Program-made: the position numbers and the translations under genes
Shown: positions 33,533 through 41,270 of the stretch, piece by piece
Layout: every line of letters begins with the position of its first letter
Position numbering within the stretch: the stretch's first letter is position 1
NCBI RefSeq assembly: GCF_900103985.1
Contig: NZ_FNIE01000011.1
Span: forward strand, 62,001 to 126,000
Direction of reading: 5' to 3'
Source: Actinacidiphila guanduensis
Lineage (GTDB): Bacteria; Actinomycetota; Actinomycetes; Streptomycetales; Streptomycetaceae
DNA: 64,000 nucleotides
Notes under the pieces: model-generated
Told to the model about the DNA's origin: nothing
The model's input: only the letters and a program-made list of their open reading frames with translations
The model's database searches: none

Positions 33533-34246
33533 TCACCTCCGACCGCTGCGGGAGCGGGCCGCCTGTGCGGGCTTCTCCGCGGCCGAGCCGCCCGTACGGG
33601 CCTTCTTCGCCGCCTTCTTCGCCGGTTTCGCTGCGGCCTTCTTCGCGGGTTTCTCGGCGGCCTTCTTCGCCGCTGCGCCCTTGGCGCCGGCCCGCCGGGC
33701 CGTCCCGCGCGCGGCGGACTGCTTGTCGTCGCCGCTGTCCTTGCGGCCGGACGCCCGGCGCCGCGCGGGCCGCTCCTCCTCCGGCGGTTCCTCGTCCTCG
33801 GCGTCCTCGGCGTCCTCAGGGGTTTCGTCCTCCAGGTCGCCCTCGTCGGTCCCGTCGCCGGACTCGTCGTCCTCGACGGCACCCTCCTCATCGCCGGCGC
33901 CCTCGGCGTCCTCGTCCCCCTCCCCCTCTTCGTCCTCGGAGTCCAGCAGCGCCTGCGTCCGCTTGCGGAGGGCCTCGGTCAGCGAAGCAGCGCCACGGTT
34001 CGCCACGCCCGTGACCGCCGAGCGGCCCGTCCCGAGCAGTTCCGTGCGCACCTGCGCACCCAGCTCCCCGAACTGCGGGCTCTGTGCCAGCTTCCTGACC
34101 CCCTGGCCGATGAGCGAGGCCGGGTCGAGGCTGCGCCCGGCGACGAGCGAGGCCAGGCTGAGCGCGAGCTTCCCTTTCTTCGTACGGCCGACGACGTATC
34201 CGGCGGCCATTCCGGCGGCCAGTGTCGCCTTGGTGTTCGTGTCCAT
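33533..34246 (-). CDS. Small-membrane/basic-tail protein, gas-vesicle-associated type
   Basis: 237 residues from ATG at 34246 with GAAGGT upstream. It opens MDTNTKATLAAGMAAGYVVGRTKKGK, a short hydrophobic helix with a glycine zipper. After a helical stretch (GQGVRKLAQSPQFGELGAQVRTELLGTG) come a long acidic block (about 125-175) and a Lys/Ala-rich histone-H1-like tail (KKAAEKPAKKAAAKPAKKAAKKA). The family is often labelled DNA primase in databases without basis in sequence. First gene of the three-gene set; the opposing charge of its tail and the next protein's tail may let them associate. Confidence 0.75.
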   Translation of the reverse strand: MDTNTKATLAAGMAAGYVVGRTKKGKLALSLASLVAGRSLDPASLIGQGVRKLAQSPQFGELGAQVRTELLGTGRSAVTGVANRGAASLTEALRKRTQALLDSEDEEGEGDEDAEGAGDEEGAVEDDESGDGTDEGDLEDETPEDAEDAEDEEPPEEERPARRRASGRKDSGDDKQSAARGTARRAGAKGAAAKKAAEKPAKKAAAKPAKKAAKKARTGGSAAEKPAQAARSRSGRR

Positions 34247-34501
34247 GTGGAGACCTTCGAACGGTCGTCCCGTCCCGGCCGCCGCACGTGCCTTGCGCAC
34301 CAGCCGACCGTCAGGGCTTCGTCTGGGCGCCTTACCACCTGCTCCACCGACAAACACGGCATACCCACGCAAAGCGCGCCGAGCGGCCCAATCGAGCGGC
34401 TCACCGGACGGGCCGGCGGAACATCGCTGGTCGCCGTGCAGACCGGCCGGGACGGGGTACCCGCCGGACCTGGCACCTAACCGGTTGAGAAAGGCGTACT
34501 C
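34247..34501. other. Divergent promoter region
   Basis: 255 bases between the gas-vesicle-like set (minus) and the alcohol dehydrogenase (plus). No ORF or palindrome stood out. It must hold both promoters. Confidence 0.4.
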
Positions 34502-35686
34502 GTGAAGGCACTCACCTGGCACGGCAAGCGCGACGTACGGGTCGACACCGTCCCGGACCCCGCGATCAAGGACCCCACGGACATCGTCGTCAAAGTGACG
34601 ACCACCGGCCTGTGCGGTTCCGACCTGCACCTGTACGAGGTGCTGGGCCCGTTCATCGACCCGGGCGACATCCTGGGCCACGAGCCGATGGGGATCGTGG
34701 AGGAGGTCGGGCCCGAGGTCACCGCGGTGCGGGCCGGCGACCGCGTGGTCGTCCCGTTCAACGTCTCCTGCGGCACCTGTTTCATGTGCGCCCAGGGCCT
34801 GCACTCGCAGTGCGAGACCACCCAGGTGCACGAGCACGGCACCGGCGCCTCCCTCTTCGGGTACACCAAGCTCTACGGGCAGGTCCCCGGCGGGCAGGCC
34901 GAGTACCTGCGGGTGCCCTTCGGCAACACGCTGCCGATCCCCGTACCGCCCGGGCCCCCCGACGACCGGTTCGTTTACCTCTCCGATGTGCTCCCCACCG
35001 CTTGGCAGGCCGTGGGGTACGCGGATGTGCCGCCCGGCGGCACGGTGGCCGTGCTCGGTCTCGGCCCGGTCGGCGACATGGCGGCCCGGATCGCCGCGCA
35101 CCGGGGCGCCGCGAAGGTCATCGGCATCGACCTGGTGCCCGAGCGGCTGCAGCGCGCCGAGGCCCGCGGCGTGCACACCTTCGACCTCCAGGAGTACGGC
35201 GACAAGATCAGCGACGCCGTCCGCGAGGCCACCGACGGGCGCGGCCCGGACGCCGTCATCGACGCCGTGGGCATGGAAGCCCATGGCGCGCCCCTGGCCA
35301 AGGGCATGCAGCAGATGACCACCCTGCTGCCGAACGCGGTCGCGTCCTGGATGATGCAGCGCGTCGGTGTGGACCGCCTGTCCGCCCTCTACCTCGCCAT
35401 CGACCTGGTCCGGCGCGGCGGCACCATCTCCCTGTCGGGTGTCTACGGCGGCATGACCGACCCGCTGCCCTTGCTGACGATGTTCGACAAGCAGATCCAG
35501 TTGCGCATGGGGCAGGCCAACGTCCGTCGCTGGACCGACGACCTGCTCCCCCTGCTCACCGACGCCGACCCGCTGGGCGTCGACGGGTTCGCCACCCACC
35601 GCGTGCCGCTCAGCAGCGCGCCGGAGGCGTACGAGATGTTCCAGCAGAAGCGCGACGGCGTGGTCAAGGTCCTCTTCACACCGTGA
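34502..35686 (+). CDS. Zinc-dependent alcohol dehydrogenase
   Basis: 394 residues from a GTG. MDR-family enzyme with catalytic zinc ligands in GLCGSDLHLY (Cys) and LGHEPMGIVEEVG (His-Glu). The structural zinc lobe is CGTCFMCAQGLHSQC with four cysteines, and the NAD(P)-binding motif is VAVLGLGPVGDMAARIA followed by VIGIDLV. It resembles glutathione-independent formaldehyde dehydrogenase-like and threonine dehydrogenase-like members; substrate is not decidable. The neighbour on the opposite strand is a Rieske protein, with which it converges. Confidence 0.92.
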   Translation: MKALTWHGKRDVRVDTVPDPAIKDPTDIVVKVTTTGLCGSDLHLYEVLGPFIDPGDILGHEPMGIVEEVGPEVTAVRAGDRVVVPFNVSCGTCFMCAQGLHSQCETTQVHEHGTGASLFGYTKLYGQVPGGQAEYLRVPFGNTLPIPVPPGPPDDRFVYLSDVLPTAWQAVGYADVPPGGTVAVLGLGPVGDMAARIAAHRGAAKVIGIDLVPERLQRAEARGVHTFDLQEYGDKISDAVREATDGRGPDAVIDAVGMEAHGAPLAKGMQQMTTLLPNAVASWMMQRVGVDRLSALYLAIDLVRRGGTISLSGVYGGMTDPLPLLTMFDKQIQLRMGQANVRRWTDDLLPLLTDADPLGVDGFATHRVPLSSAPEAYEMFQQKRDGVVKVLFTP

Positions 35687-35734
35687 CCGCGCCCGTCTGC
35701 TCGCCTGCGCCGCTCCCCGTGCCCGGCGGCCGGC

Positions 35735-36667
35735 TCAGTGCCCGGCCGCCGGCGAGGTGCGCAGCCGGACCTGCACCTGGCCGCCGTCCGCGACCCGCGC
35801 TTCGAAGGCGGGCTGGGCGGCGGTCGCGGGACCGGCGACGTTCCAGCCGTCGGCGAGGCGGAAGCGGCTGCCGTGCCACGGGCACCGCACGCAGTCGTCC
35901 TCCACCGCGCCCTGCGACAGCGGCCCGCCGAGGTGGCTGCACTGGTCGGCCAGCGCACGTACCTCCCCGTCCGCGCCGCGCACCACGACGAGGGCCACCT
36001 CGCCCACCATCCGCCGCACCGGCTGCCCCTCGGGCAGCTCCGAGAGCGGGCCCACCGCGTGCCAGCCCGGCGGCACCAGCCGCGGTACGACCTCGGCGTG
36101 GTTCGCGCCCGCGGCCTGACGGTATGCCAGGTGGCCGCCGATCGCGCCGGCCGCTGCCACCGCCGTCAGCCCGGCGAGCGCGTACGCCCGCCCCCGTACC
36201 GGCCGCCGCGTCAGCCTGGCGCCCAGCGACGCCGTGTAGCAGGCAACGGCCGTACTGGTCAGTGCGAGGTGCGCGAGGCCCACCCTCGCTTGCGAGGGCT
36301 CCAGCTCGGCCCAGTCCACCAGTCCCGCGGCAGCCGCGGGCACGGCGCCGGCCAGCCCGGCGGCCACCAGCAGGCCCGAGGCCCGGCCGCCGCCGGGCGT
36401 CCAATCGAGCACCGCCGAGGACATCCAGGCCCCGATCGGCACCTGCACCATCAGCGGGTGCACGGGGTGCCCGAGCCACCGCCCGTGCAGGCCGTCCCGG
36501 AACCGTCCCAGCGGCACCGCCCGCACTGCCTTCCGTACCGTCTCGATCACTCCGTCGAGTGACCCGGCCTGCTCCAACCGCCCCATCGCGCCCAGCACCC
36601 GGCCGGGCCGCTCCGGGTCGGGCAGTGCGCTCCGCAGCAGCTTCGCGCCCGTCGATACCGTGCTCAC
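35735..36667 (-). CDS. DUF2231 membrane protein fused to Rieske [2Fe-2S] domain
   Basis: 310 residues from GTG. The N-terminal half has DUF2231-type helices with HGRWLGHPVHPLMVQVPIGAWMSSAVLDW (the conserved HPxHP motif may bind haem or metal). The C-terminal 110 residues are a Rieske domain: CSH in ADQCSHLGGPLSQ and CPWHGSRF give the two Cys and two His iron ligands. It is likely a membrane electron-transfer or oxygen-handling protein. No oxygenase partner is near, so the role is unknown. Confidence 0.9.
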   Translation of the reverse strand: MSTVSTGAKLLRSALPDPERPGRVLGAMGRLEQAGSLDGVIETVRKAVRAVPLGRFRDGLHGRWLGHPVHPLMVQVPIGAWMSSAVLDWTPGGGRASGLLVAAGLAGAVPAAAAGLVDWAELEPSQARVGLAHLALTSTAVACYTASLGARLTRRPVRGRAYALAGLTAVAAAGAIGGHLAYRQAAGANHAEVVPRLVPPGWHAVGPLSELPEGQPVRRMVGEVALVVVRGADGEVRALADQCSHLGGPLSQGAVEDDCVRCPWHGSRFRLADGWNVAGPATAAQPAFEARVADGGQVQVRLRTSPAAGH

Positions 36668-36887
36668 CCTCGCGTCACCTCTCCCGCCCTCCGCCGCGGG
36701 ACAGGTGCCCGTACGCGGTGGTCTCGGTCGTCCGACGGGCTCGGTCGGCCCGCTGCCCTGCTCTGCTGGTGCGGGCCCTGGTCCGGGGCACCGCCCCTTC
36801 AGCCTCCCCGGGCCGGCCCCACCCCGCGAGCGCTCGCGCCGTCCGCGTGACGGCTACGTCGAGCCGCGCGGGTCGCCCGGGGCCGGG
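36668..36887. other. Intergenic, no gene seen
   Basis: 220 bases with the promoter of the Rieske gene at its left and the 57-residue gene stop at its right. Nothing structured was noticed. Confidence 0.35.
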
Positions 36888-37061
36888 TCAGCGCTGCTTC
36901 TTGGGCGGCGCGTGCTTCGCCGGGGCCTTGCGCGAGGGCGCGGGCTCCTCGCGCGGGGGCTGCTTGCGGGGCGGGCGGGGGCCGCCCTGTCCGGCGAGGT
37001 CGGGGGTGGACACGGTGGGCGGCAGGTCGGGGGTCATGTGCGGAGAACGCGGGGTGTCCAT
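36888..37061 (-). CDS. 57-residue Pro/Lys-rich micro-protein
   Basis: Starts at ATG 37061 with GGAGG nine bases upstream. MDTPRSPHMTPDLPP is followed by a strongly basic, proline-rich tail with KAPAKHAPPKKQR. It begins 17 bases after the LPFR small-protein gene, so the two form a tiny operon. No family known to me; the composition suggests an unstructured, nucleic-acid- or membrane-binding peptide, which is inference. Confidence 0.55.
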   Translation of the reverse strand: MDTPRSPHMTPDLPPTVSTPDLAGQGGPRPPRKQPPREEPAPSRKAPAKHAPPKKQR

Positions 37062-37078
37062 CAGGGTGGCCTCCGCGC

Positions 37079-37207
37079 TCAATGGTGTCCGTGGGCGGTG
37101 TCGGCCGCGCCGCCGAACAGGCGGGCCACCGCGCGGAACGGCAGTGAGACAACGGTCGCGATGGCGTGGCCAATGGCTCTGAGGACGTCTGCTATGGCCG
37201 TGAGCAT
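37079..37207 (-). CDS. LPFR-motif small protein
   Basis: 42 residues: MLTAIADVLRAIGHAIATV, then the motif SLPFRAVARLFGG and a His-rich end. I recognise it as the LPFR motif small-protein family of streptomycetes, whose function is unknown. The amphipathic helix at the N-terminus would suit membrane association. Ribosome site AAGGAAG is seven bases before the ATG. Confidence 0.8.
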   Translation of the reverse strand: MLTAIADVLRAIGHAIATVVSLPFRAVARLFGGAADTAHGHH

Positions 37208-37376
37208 CAGGCACTTCCTTTCCGGGATTTCTCCGGGGGCCCTGCCGAGGCTCTCCGGGAGCCGAGGAGCCCGGCCGGTCCGGGCCGTCCTCCGCAACGG
37301 TTCGGCTACCCCGTCGGCGCCCGACCATGAGGCCCGACCGCGAGGACGGTCTCGGATCAGCCCGCCAAGCCAACGC

Positions 37377-38990
37377 TCATGGGTGCTGCCCCGGTATGCC
37401 CGGTGCCGGGCACGCGGCCGAACGGGGTGGTCCGCCATGGAGGAGGAACCGCGTCACCGCGTCCGCCACGCACCCTTGGCTCATGTCGACGCCGTGTCCC
37501 GACGTGTCCACGGTGACCAGGCCGGCGCGGTGGCCGAAGGCTCGGCGGGTGGCCTCTGCTCCGGAGGGGGCCGTCGAGGGGTCGGCGGTGTTCTGCAGCA
37601 GCAGGATGTTGGCCGGGCCGTGGGGGTGGGGCGCCGGGGCCCGGTCGGAGGTGGGGGTGGTCCAGAAGGCGCAGGGCCAGACGTTCTGCGGGGAGCCCGC
37701 GGTCAGCGGGTAGCGGGCGGCGCTGCGGGCGACGGCCGCTCGGTAGTGGGCGAGGTCGCGGGGCCAGGCCGAGTCGTTGCAGACGACGGCGTCCTGGGCG
37801 CTGACGAAGTTGTCGCTCAGGGTCTGCCCCCAGGGCAGACTCGACGATCCGCCGGGCGGCAGTTCGCCGGTGCGGGCGTCCTTGATCAGCCCGGCGAGCA
37901 GCGGGTAGTACGACTCCTGTTCCAGCAGGGCCTCTTGGGCTTCCAGCAGCAGGTTTCCGGTGAGGGAGCCGCCGTCGGCGAGGACGATCGGACGGCTGTT
38001 GAGGGTGCGTGCGGTGGACAGGACGGCGGACCGCACGGCGGTGCCGGTCGTGCCGAGGTGGTAGGTGGCGTCGCGGGCGGCGGCCCAGTCGGCGAAGACC
38101 GGGAACGCGGTCTCCACCGCCTGGCCCTTGTGCTCGATGGCCTCCTTCACCCCGCCCGGCGGCACCACGCTGTTGAGCAGCACCCGGCCGGAGGAAGCGG
38201 GGAACAGCGAGGCGTAGACGGCGCCGACGAACGTGCCGTACGAGGTGCCGGTGTACGACAGGGCGGGCAGGCCCAGGGCGCGGCGGAGGCTGTCGATGTC
38301 GCGGGCGATGTTCGCCGTGTTGACGTAGGGCAGTTCGCTTCCGCCGTGGGCCGCGCAGGCGGCCGCGACACGGGAGGCCCATGCCACGTTCGCGTCCGTG
38401 GAGCCGTCCGCGGCCGGGTACGGAACGCCGGTGGCCTCGCTGCGGTCGGCGGGCGCCACCTCGCAGTCGAGCGGCGAACTGGCCCCTATGCCACGGTAGT
38501 CCATGCCGTAGAGGTCGGTGTGGGCGACTACCTCGGGCGGCAGTGCGCCCTCCTCCGCCGACGGCAGGTCCAGCCCGCCGAAGCCGGGACCGCCCTGACC
38601 CACCATCAGCGGCAGCGGGTGCGCGGCGCCGGAGCGGATGCGGGAGACCTCGACGGCGATGCGGGATCCGTGCGGCCGCCGGTAGTCGAGCGGGACAGTC
38701 AGGCGGGCGCACTGCTGGCGCGGGTCCCGCGGCACGGACACCGACTCCGGTTCGGCCGGCGGACAGGCCCCCCAGCTCAGTGGCACGGGCGCCTGCGCCG
38801 AGGGAACGCCGGGCCCCCGCGCGGCCGCCGGCGCGGCCCCGGTGCCGGCGAGGCACCCCGCCGCGGCCAGCACGGCGAGCCCGCCGGCCCACGGCCGCCT
38901 CGTCCGCGAGCGCGCCCGTGACCGTAACGCCGACGGCCTGAAGGCGGCCGCGACGGCTTTGACGCATGCGACGAACCTGCTCCCGGACAT
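37377..38990 (-). CDS. Secreted tripeptidyl-aminopeptidase-like alpha/beta hydrolase (S33)
   Basis: 537 residues. Start ATG 38990 with GAGGTGG upstream. A long N-region with SRTRRPWAGGLAVLAAAGCLAG suggests export; the Cys could be lipid-modified but the lipobox is weak. Peptidase landmarks are LTVPLDYRRPHGSRI, GQGGPGFGG (oxyanion), GMDYRGIGASSPLDC, SYTGTSYGTFVGAVYASLFP (catalytic Ser in GTSYG), the C-terminal TAP domain LLLQNTADPSTAPSG (Asp) and DTSGHGVD (His). The family cleaves N-terminal tri- or dipeptides outside the cell. Several cysteines could form disulfides. Confidence 0.9.
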   Translation of the reverse strand: MSGSRFVACVKAVAAAFRPSALRSRARSRTRRPWAGGLAVLAAAGCLAGTGAAPAAARGPGVPSAQAPVPLSWGACPPAEPESVSVPRDPRQQCARLTVPLDYRRPHGSRIAVEVSRIRSGAAHPLPLMVGQGGPGFGGLDLPSAEEGALPPEVVAHTDLYGMDYRGIGASSPLDCEVAPADRSEATGVPYPAADGSTDANVAWASRVAAACAAHGGSELPYVNTANIARDIDSLRRALGLPALSYTGTSYGTFVGAVYASLFPASSGRVLLNSVVPPGGVKEAIEHKGQAVETAFPVFADWAAARDATYHLGTTGTAVRSAVLSTARTLNSRPIVLADGGSLTGNLLLEAQEALLEQESYYPLLAGLIKDARTGELPPGGSSSLPWGQTLSDNFVSAQDAVVCNDSAWPRDLAHYRAAVARSAARYPLTAGSPQNVWPCAFWTTPTSDRAPAPHPHGPANILLLQNTADPSTAPSGAEATRRAFGHRAGLVTVDTSGHGVDMSQGCVADAVTRFLLHGGPPRSAACPAPGIPGQHP

Positions 38991-39291
38991 GGCACACCCA
39001 CCTCGACTCGATCGGGAAGCCGGTCCCGGAAGGACGGGGCCGACACCGATGATCATCGACGGAACCGCTCGCCGCCGCCTCAACCCCCGGGTGGAAAAGC
39101 GGGTGGAGATCCGGGTGGAGAGACGAGTGGAGCGCCGGTCGGCGCCGCCCGCCGCGCCAGCCCGCGGCGGCTCCGGACTCTCGGCACAACCCCGGGCAGG
39201 GCCCCGGTCGGGCCCCTGGCGGACCCCCTGGCGGACCCGCCCCCGGCGCCGTCGCCCGGCCGTTGTCAGACCCTCCTGCAAGACTTCCGGC
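38991..39291. other. 301-base divergent region with 12-bp tandem repeats
   Basis: Lies between the secreted peptidase and the PPOX-type gene. It holds a 4 x 12 repeat (listed separately). Otherwise no gene is supported, though GC-rich frames read through on both strands. Confidence 0.4.
39088..39135. repeat. Four tandem copies of a 12-bp unit
   Basis: Copies at 39088, 39100, 39112 and 39124 share the form C-G-(G/A)-GTGGA plus a variable four bases. It lies about 100 bases upstream of the peptidase start. It could be a mini-satellite or a set of binding sites. Confidence 0.65.
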
Positions 39292-39750
39292 ATGGCGACT
39301 TGGCAGCAGTTCGCGCACGAAGCACCCGAGCTCGCGGCGGATGTCCGCGCCCGGTTCGAGGCGGCGAAAAGCCATGTCCTGGCGTCCTTGCGCAAGGACG
39401 GCTCACCGCGGGTCAGCGGGACGGAGGTGACGTTCTCCGGGCCCGACCTGTGGATCGGCTCCATGCTGCACGCGGTCAAGGCGCGCGATCTCATACGGGA
39501 CGGGCGGTGCGCCCTCCACGCCCATCCGCAGGACGCGGCGGAGCCCGGCGACGCGAAGGTCGCGGGCACCGCCGTCGAAGTCGTGGGCGAGCAGCGGGAG
39601 GGCTATCTGACCGGGGCCGAACCGCCCGGCGACTTCCACCTGTTCCTCATCGATCTGCACGAGGCGGTGGTCACCGGCGTGGACGGCGACGAGCTGGTGA
39701 TCCGGGTGTGGCGGCCCGGGCAGGGCGTGCGGACCGTGCGCCGCAGGTAG
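39292..39750 (+). CDS. Pyridoxamine 5'-phosphate oxidase-like (FMN-binding split barrel) protein
   Basis: 152 residues. MATWQQFAHEAPELAADVRARFEAAKSHVLASLRKDGSPRVSGTEVTF matches the opening of actinobacterial PPOX-like/F420- or FMN-binding split-barrel proteins. LWIGSMLHAVKARDLIRDGRCALHAH follows as the second barrel segment. Cofactor and substrate are unknown. It is convergent with uppP, 33 bases apart. Confidence 0.82.
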   Translation: MATWQQFAHEAPELAADVRARFEAAKSHVLASLRKDGSPRVSGTEVTFSGPDLWIGSMLHAVKARDLIRDGRCALHAHPQDAAEPGDAKVAGTAVEVVGEQREGYLTGAEPPGDFHLFLIDLHEAVVTGVDGDELVIRVWRPGQGVRTVRRR

Positions 39751-39783
39751 CGGCCGGCGGCGGCGTCCTGCCCGGGCGGCTCC

Positions 39784-40620
39784 TCAGCTGTCCAGCACGC
39801 CCGTGCCGAGCAGGCCGAGCAGCAGCACGCCGATGATGATCCGGTAGGTGATGAACGCGTTGAAGGAGTGCCGGGCGACGAACCTCAGCAGCCACGCGAT
39901 GGAGGCGTAGGCGATGCCGAAGGAGACGATCGTGCCGACGGCGAGCGGTCCTGCCCCCACGCCGGTGCCGAGGGCGTCCTTGAGTTCGAGGAGCCCGGCG
40001 CCGGTGAGGGCAGGCAGGCCGAGGAAGAAGGACAGGCGAGTGGCCGCGGTGCGGTCCAGGTCGAGGATGAGGGCGGTGGACATGGTGGCGCCGGAGCGGG
40101 AGAAGCCGGGGAAGAGCAGGGCGAGGATCTGCGAACAGCCCACCCACATCGCGTCCTTGAACGAGGTGTCGTCCTCGCCGCGCTTGTGGCGGCCCATCTG
40201 GTCGGCGGCCCACATCACGCCGCTGCCGACGATGAGCGAGGCGGCCACGACCCACAGCGAGCCGAGCGGGCCGTCGATGAGCGGCTTGGCGGCGATACCG
40301 ACGATACCGATGGGGATCGTCGCGTAGATCACCCACCAGGTGAACTTGTAGTCGTGGTGGTAGCGTTCCTCGCGGTTCCGCAGGCCGCGCACCCAGGCGC
40401 CGACGAAGCGGGCGATGTCGCGGAAGAAGTAGACGAACACGGCGGCGATCGCGCCGACCTGGATCACCGCGGAGAAGCCGACAACCGCGTTGTCGTCCAC
40501 GGGTATGTTCATCAGCCCCTCCGCGATCTTGAGGTGGCCGGTGGAGGAGACCGGCAGGAACTCGGTCACCCCCTCGACGACGCCCAGTACAGCGGCCTGG
40601 CTGATGTTGATGACGCTCAT
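39784..40620 (-). CDS. uppP: Undecaprenyl-diphosphatase UppP (BacA)
   Basis: 278 residues, start MSVINISQAAVLGVVEGVTEFLPVSSTGH. UppP removes a phosphate from undecaprenyl pyrophosphate to recycle the lipid carrier of cell-wall synthesis; loss or gain alters bacitracin sensitivity. The two family signatures are present: GVTEFLPVSSTGHL near the N-terminus and LLFPGFSRSGATMS in the middle, with about eight membrane helices. A cell-wall-stress-type repressor (BlaI family) is transcribed divergently 125 bases away. Confidence 0.95.
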   Translation of the reverse strand: MSVINISQAAVLGVVEGVTEFLPVSSTGHLKIAEGLMNIPVDDNAVVGFSAVIQVGAIAAVFVYFFRDIARFVGAWVRGLRNREERYHHDYKFTWWVIYATIPIGIVGIAAKPLIDGPLGSLWVVAASLIVGSGVMWAADQMGRHKRGEDDTSFKDAMWVGCSQILALLFPGFSRSGATMSTALILDLDRTAATRLSFFLGLPALTGAGLLELKDALGTGVGAGPLAVGTIVSFGIAYASIAWLLRFVARHSFNAFITYRIIIGVLLLGLLGTGVLDS

Positions 40621-40682
40621 CGACTTCCATCTCTGCGGACGCCCGGCCCCGCGGCCGGCGTGTGGCACACTCGCTCGGGGAC

Positions 40683-40719
40683 TTCTACGTCACCGTAGAA
40701 TTTCTACATGACTGTAGAA
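40683..40719. promoter_or_regulatory. Two adjacent BlaI-type operators
   Basis: TTCTAC (40683-40688) with GTAGAA (40695-40700), and TTCTAC (40702-40707) with GTAGAA (40714-40719). Each dyad has a 6-base spacer and their centres are 19 bases apart. CTAC-N6-GTAG is close to the TAC-N-GTA operators of the BlaI/MecI family as I recall them. The sites overlap the start region of the regulator gene and could also affect uppP. Confidence 0.72.
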
Positions 40720-40745
40720 GATGGGTGAGGGAGACGGCAAACCAC

Positions 40746-41264
40746 ATGAGAGCCGAGGGACGCGACGCGGGAACCGGCAACGGATACGGCAACAGACGCG
40801 GAATCAGACACCGCGAGGGGCACAGCGAGGGGCACCCCCGGGGCGACGACGGGACACCCGGCGGGGAACGGGCCGCGGAACGGTCCGACCGGCGCGCCCC
40901 CCAGCCGCGCCGGGCGAGCGGGGAGCGCGAGGCGGAGGTGCTCGCTGTGCTGCAGGGCGCCGGCCGGGCGCTGACCCCCGGCGAGGTCGCCGCGCAGCTC
41001 TCCGGCGACCCCGCCTACACCACAGTCGTGACCGTGCTGTCGCGGATGCACGACAAGGGCCTGCTCACCCGGCGCAAGCGGGGCCGGGCCTTCGCCTACA
41101 CGCCCGTCGCCGACTCGCACGGGCTGACCGCCCGCCGGATGCGCCAGGAACTCGACGCCGACACCGACCGCCAGGCCGTGCTCTCCCGCTTCGTCAACGA
41201 CCTGTCCGACGAGGACGAGCAGCTGCTGCGCGGCCTGCTCGGCGACCTGCCGGAGGAGCGGTAG
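40746..41264 (+). CDS. BlaI/MecI/CopY family repressor
   Basis: 172 residues from ATG 40746 (GGGAG about 12 bases upstream); a GTG at 40725 in the same frame is an alternative. A 50-residue hydrophilic N-terminal extension precedes the winged helix: REAEVLAVLQGAGRALTPGEVAAQLSGDPAYTTVVTVLSRMHDKGLLTRRKRGRAFAYTPV, the classic BlaI pattern. The C-terminal dimerisation part is LSRFVNDLSDEDEQLLRGLL. The next gene is its M56 protease partner, six bases on. Twin operators overlap its promoter, so autoregulation is likely. Confidence 0.9.
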   Translation: MRAEGRDAGTGNGYGNRRGIRHREGHSEGHPRGDDGTPGGERAAERSDRRAPQPRRASGEREAEVLAVLQGAGRALTPGEVAAQLSGDPAYTTVVTVLSRMHDKGLLTRRKRGRAFAYTPVADSHGLTARRMRQELDADTDRQAVLSRFVNDLSDEDEQLLRGLLGDLPEER

Positions 41265-41270
41265 CCACCC

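Noticed and set aside
34612..37182. Long Arg/Pro-rich frame across the alcohol dehydrogenase and Rieske genes
   Set aside because: Out-of-frame and antisense reading of two well-supported genes.
38991..39569. Extension of the secreted peptidase upstream through the STR repeats
   Set aside because: The ATG at 38990 has a good ribosome site and a signal-like N-terminus. The extension would be Arg/Ser low-complexity and would overlap the divergent gene.
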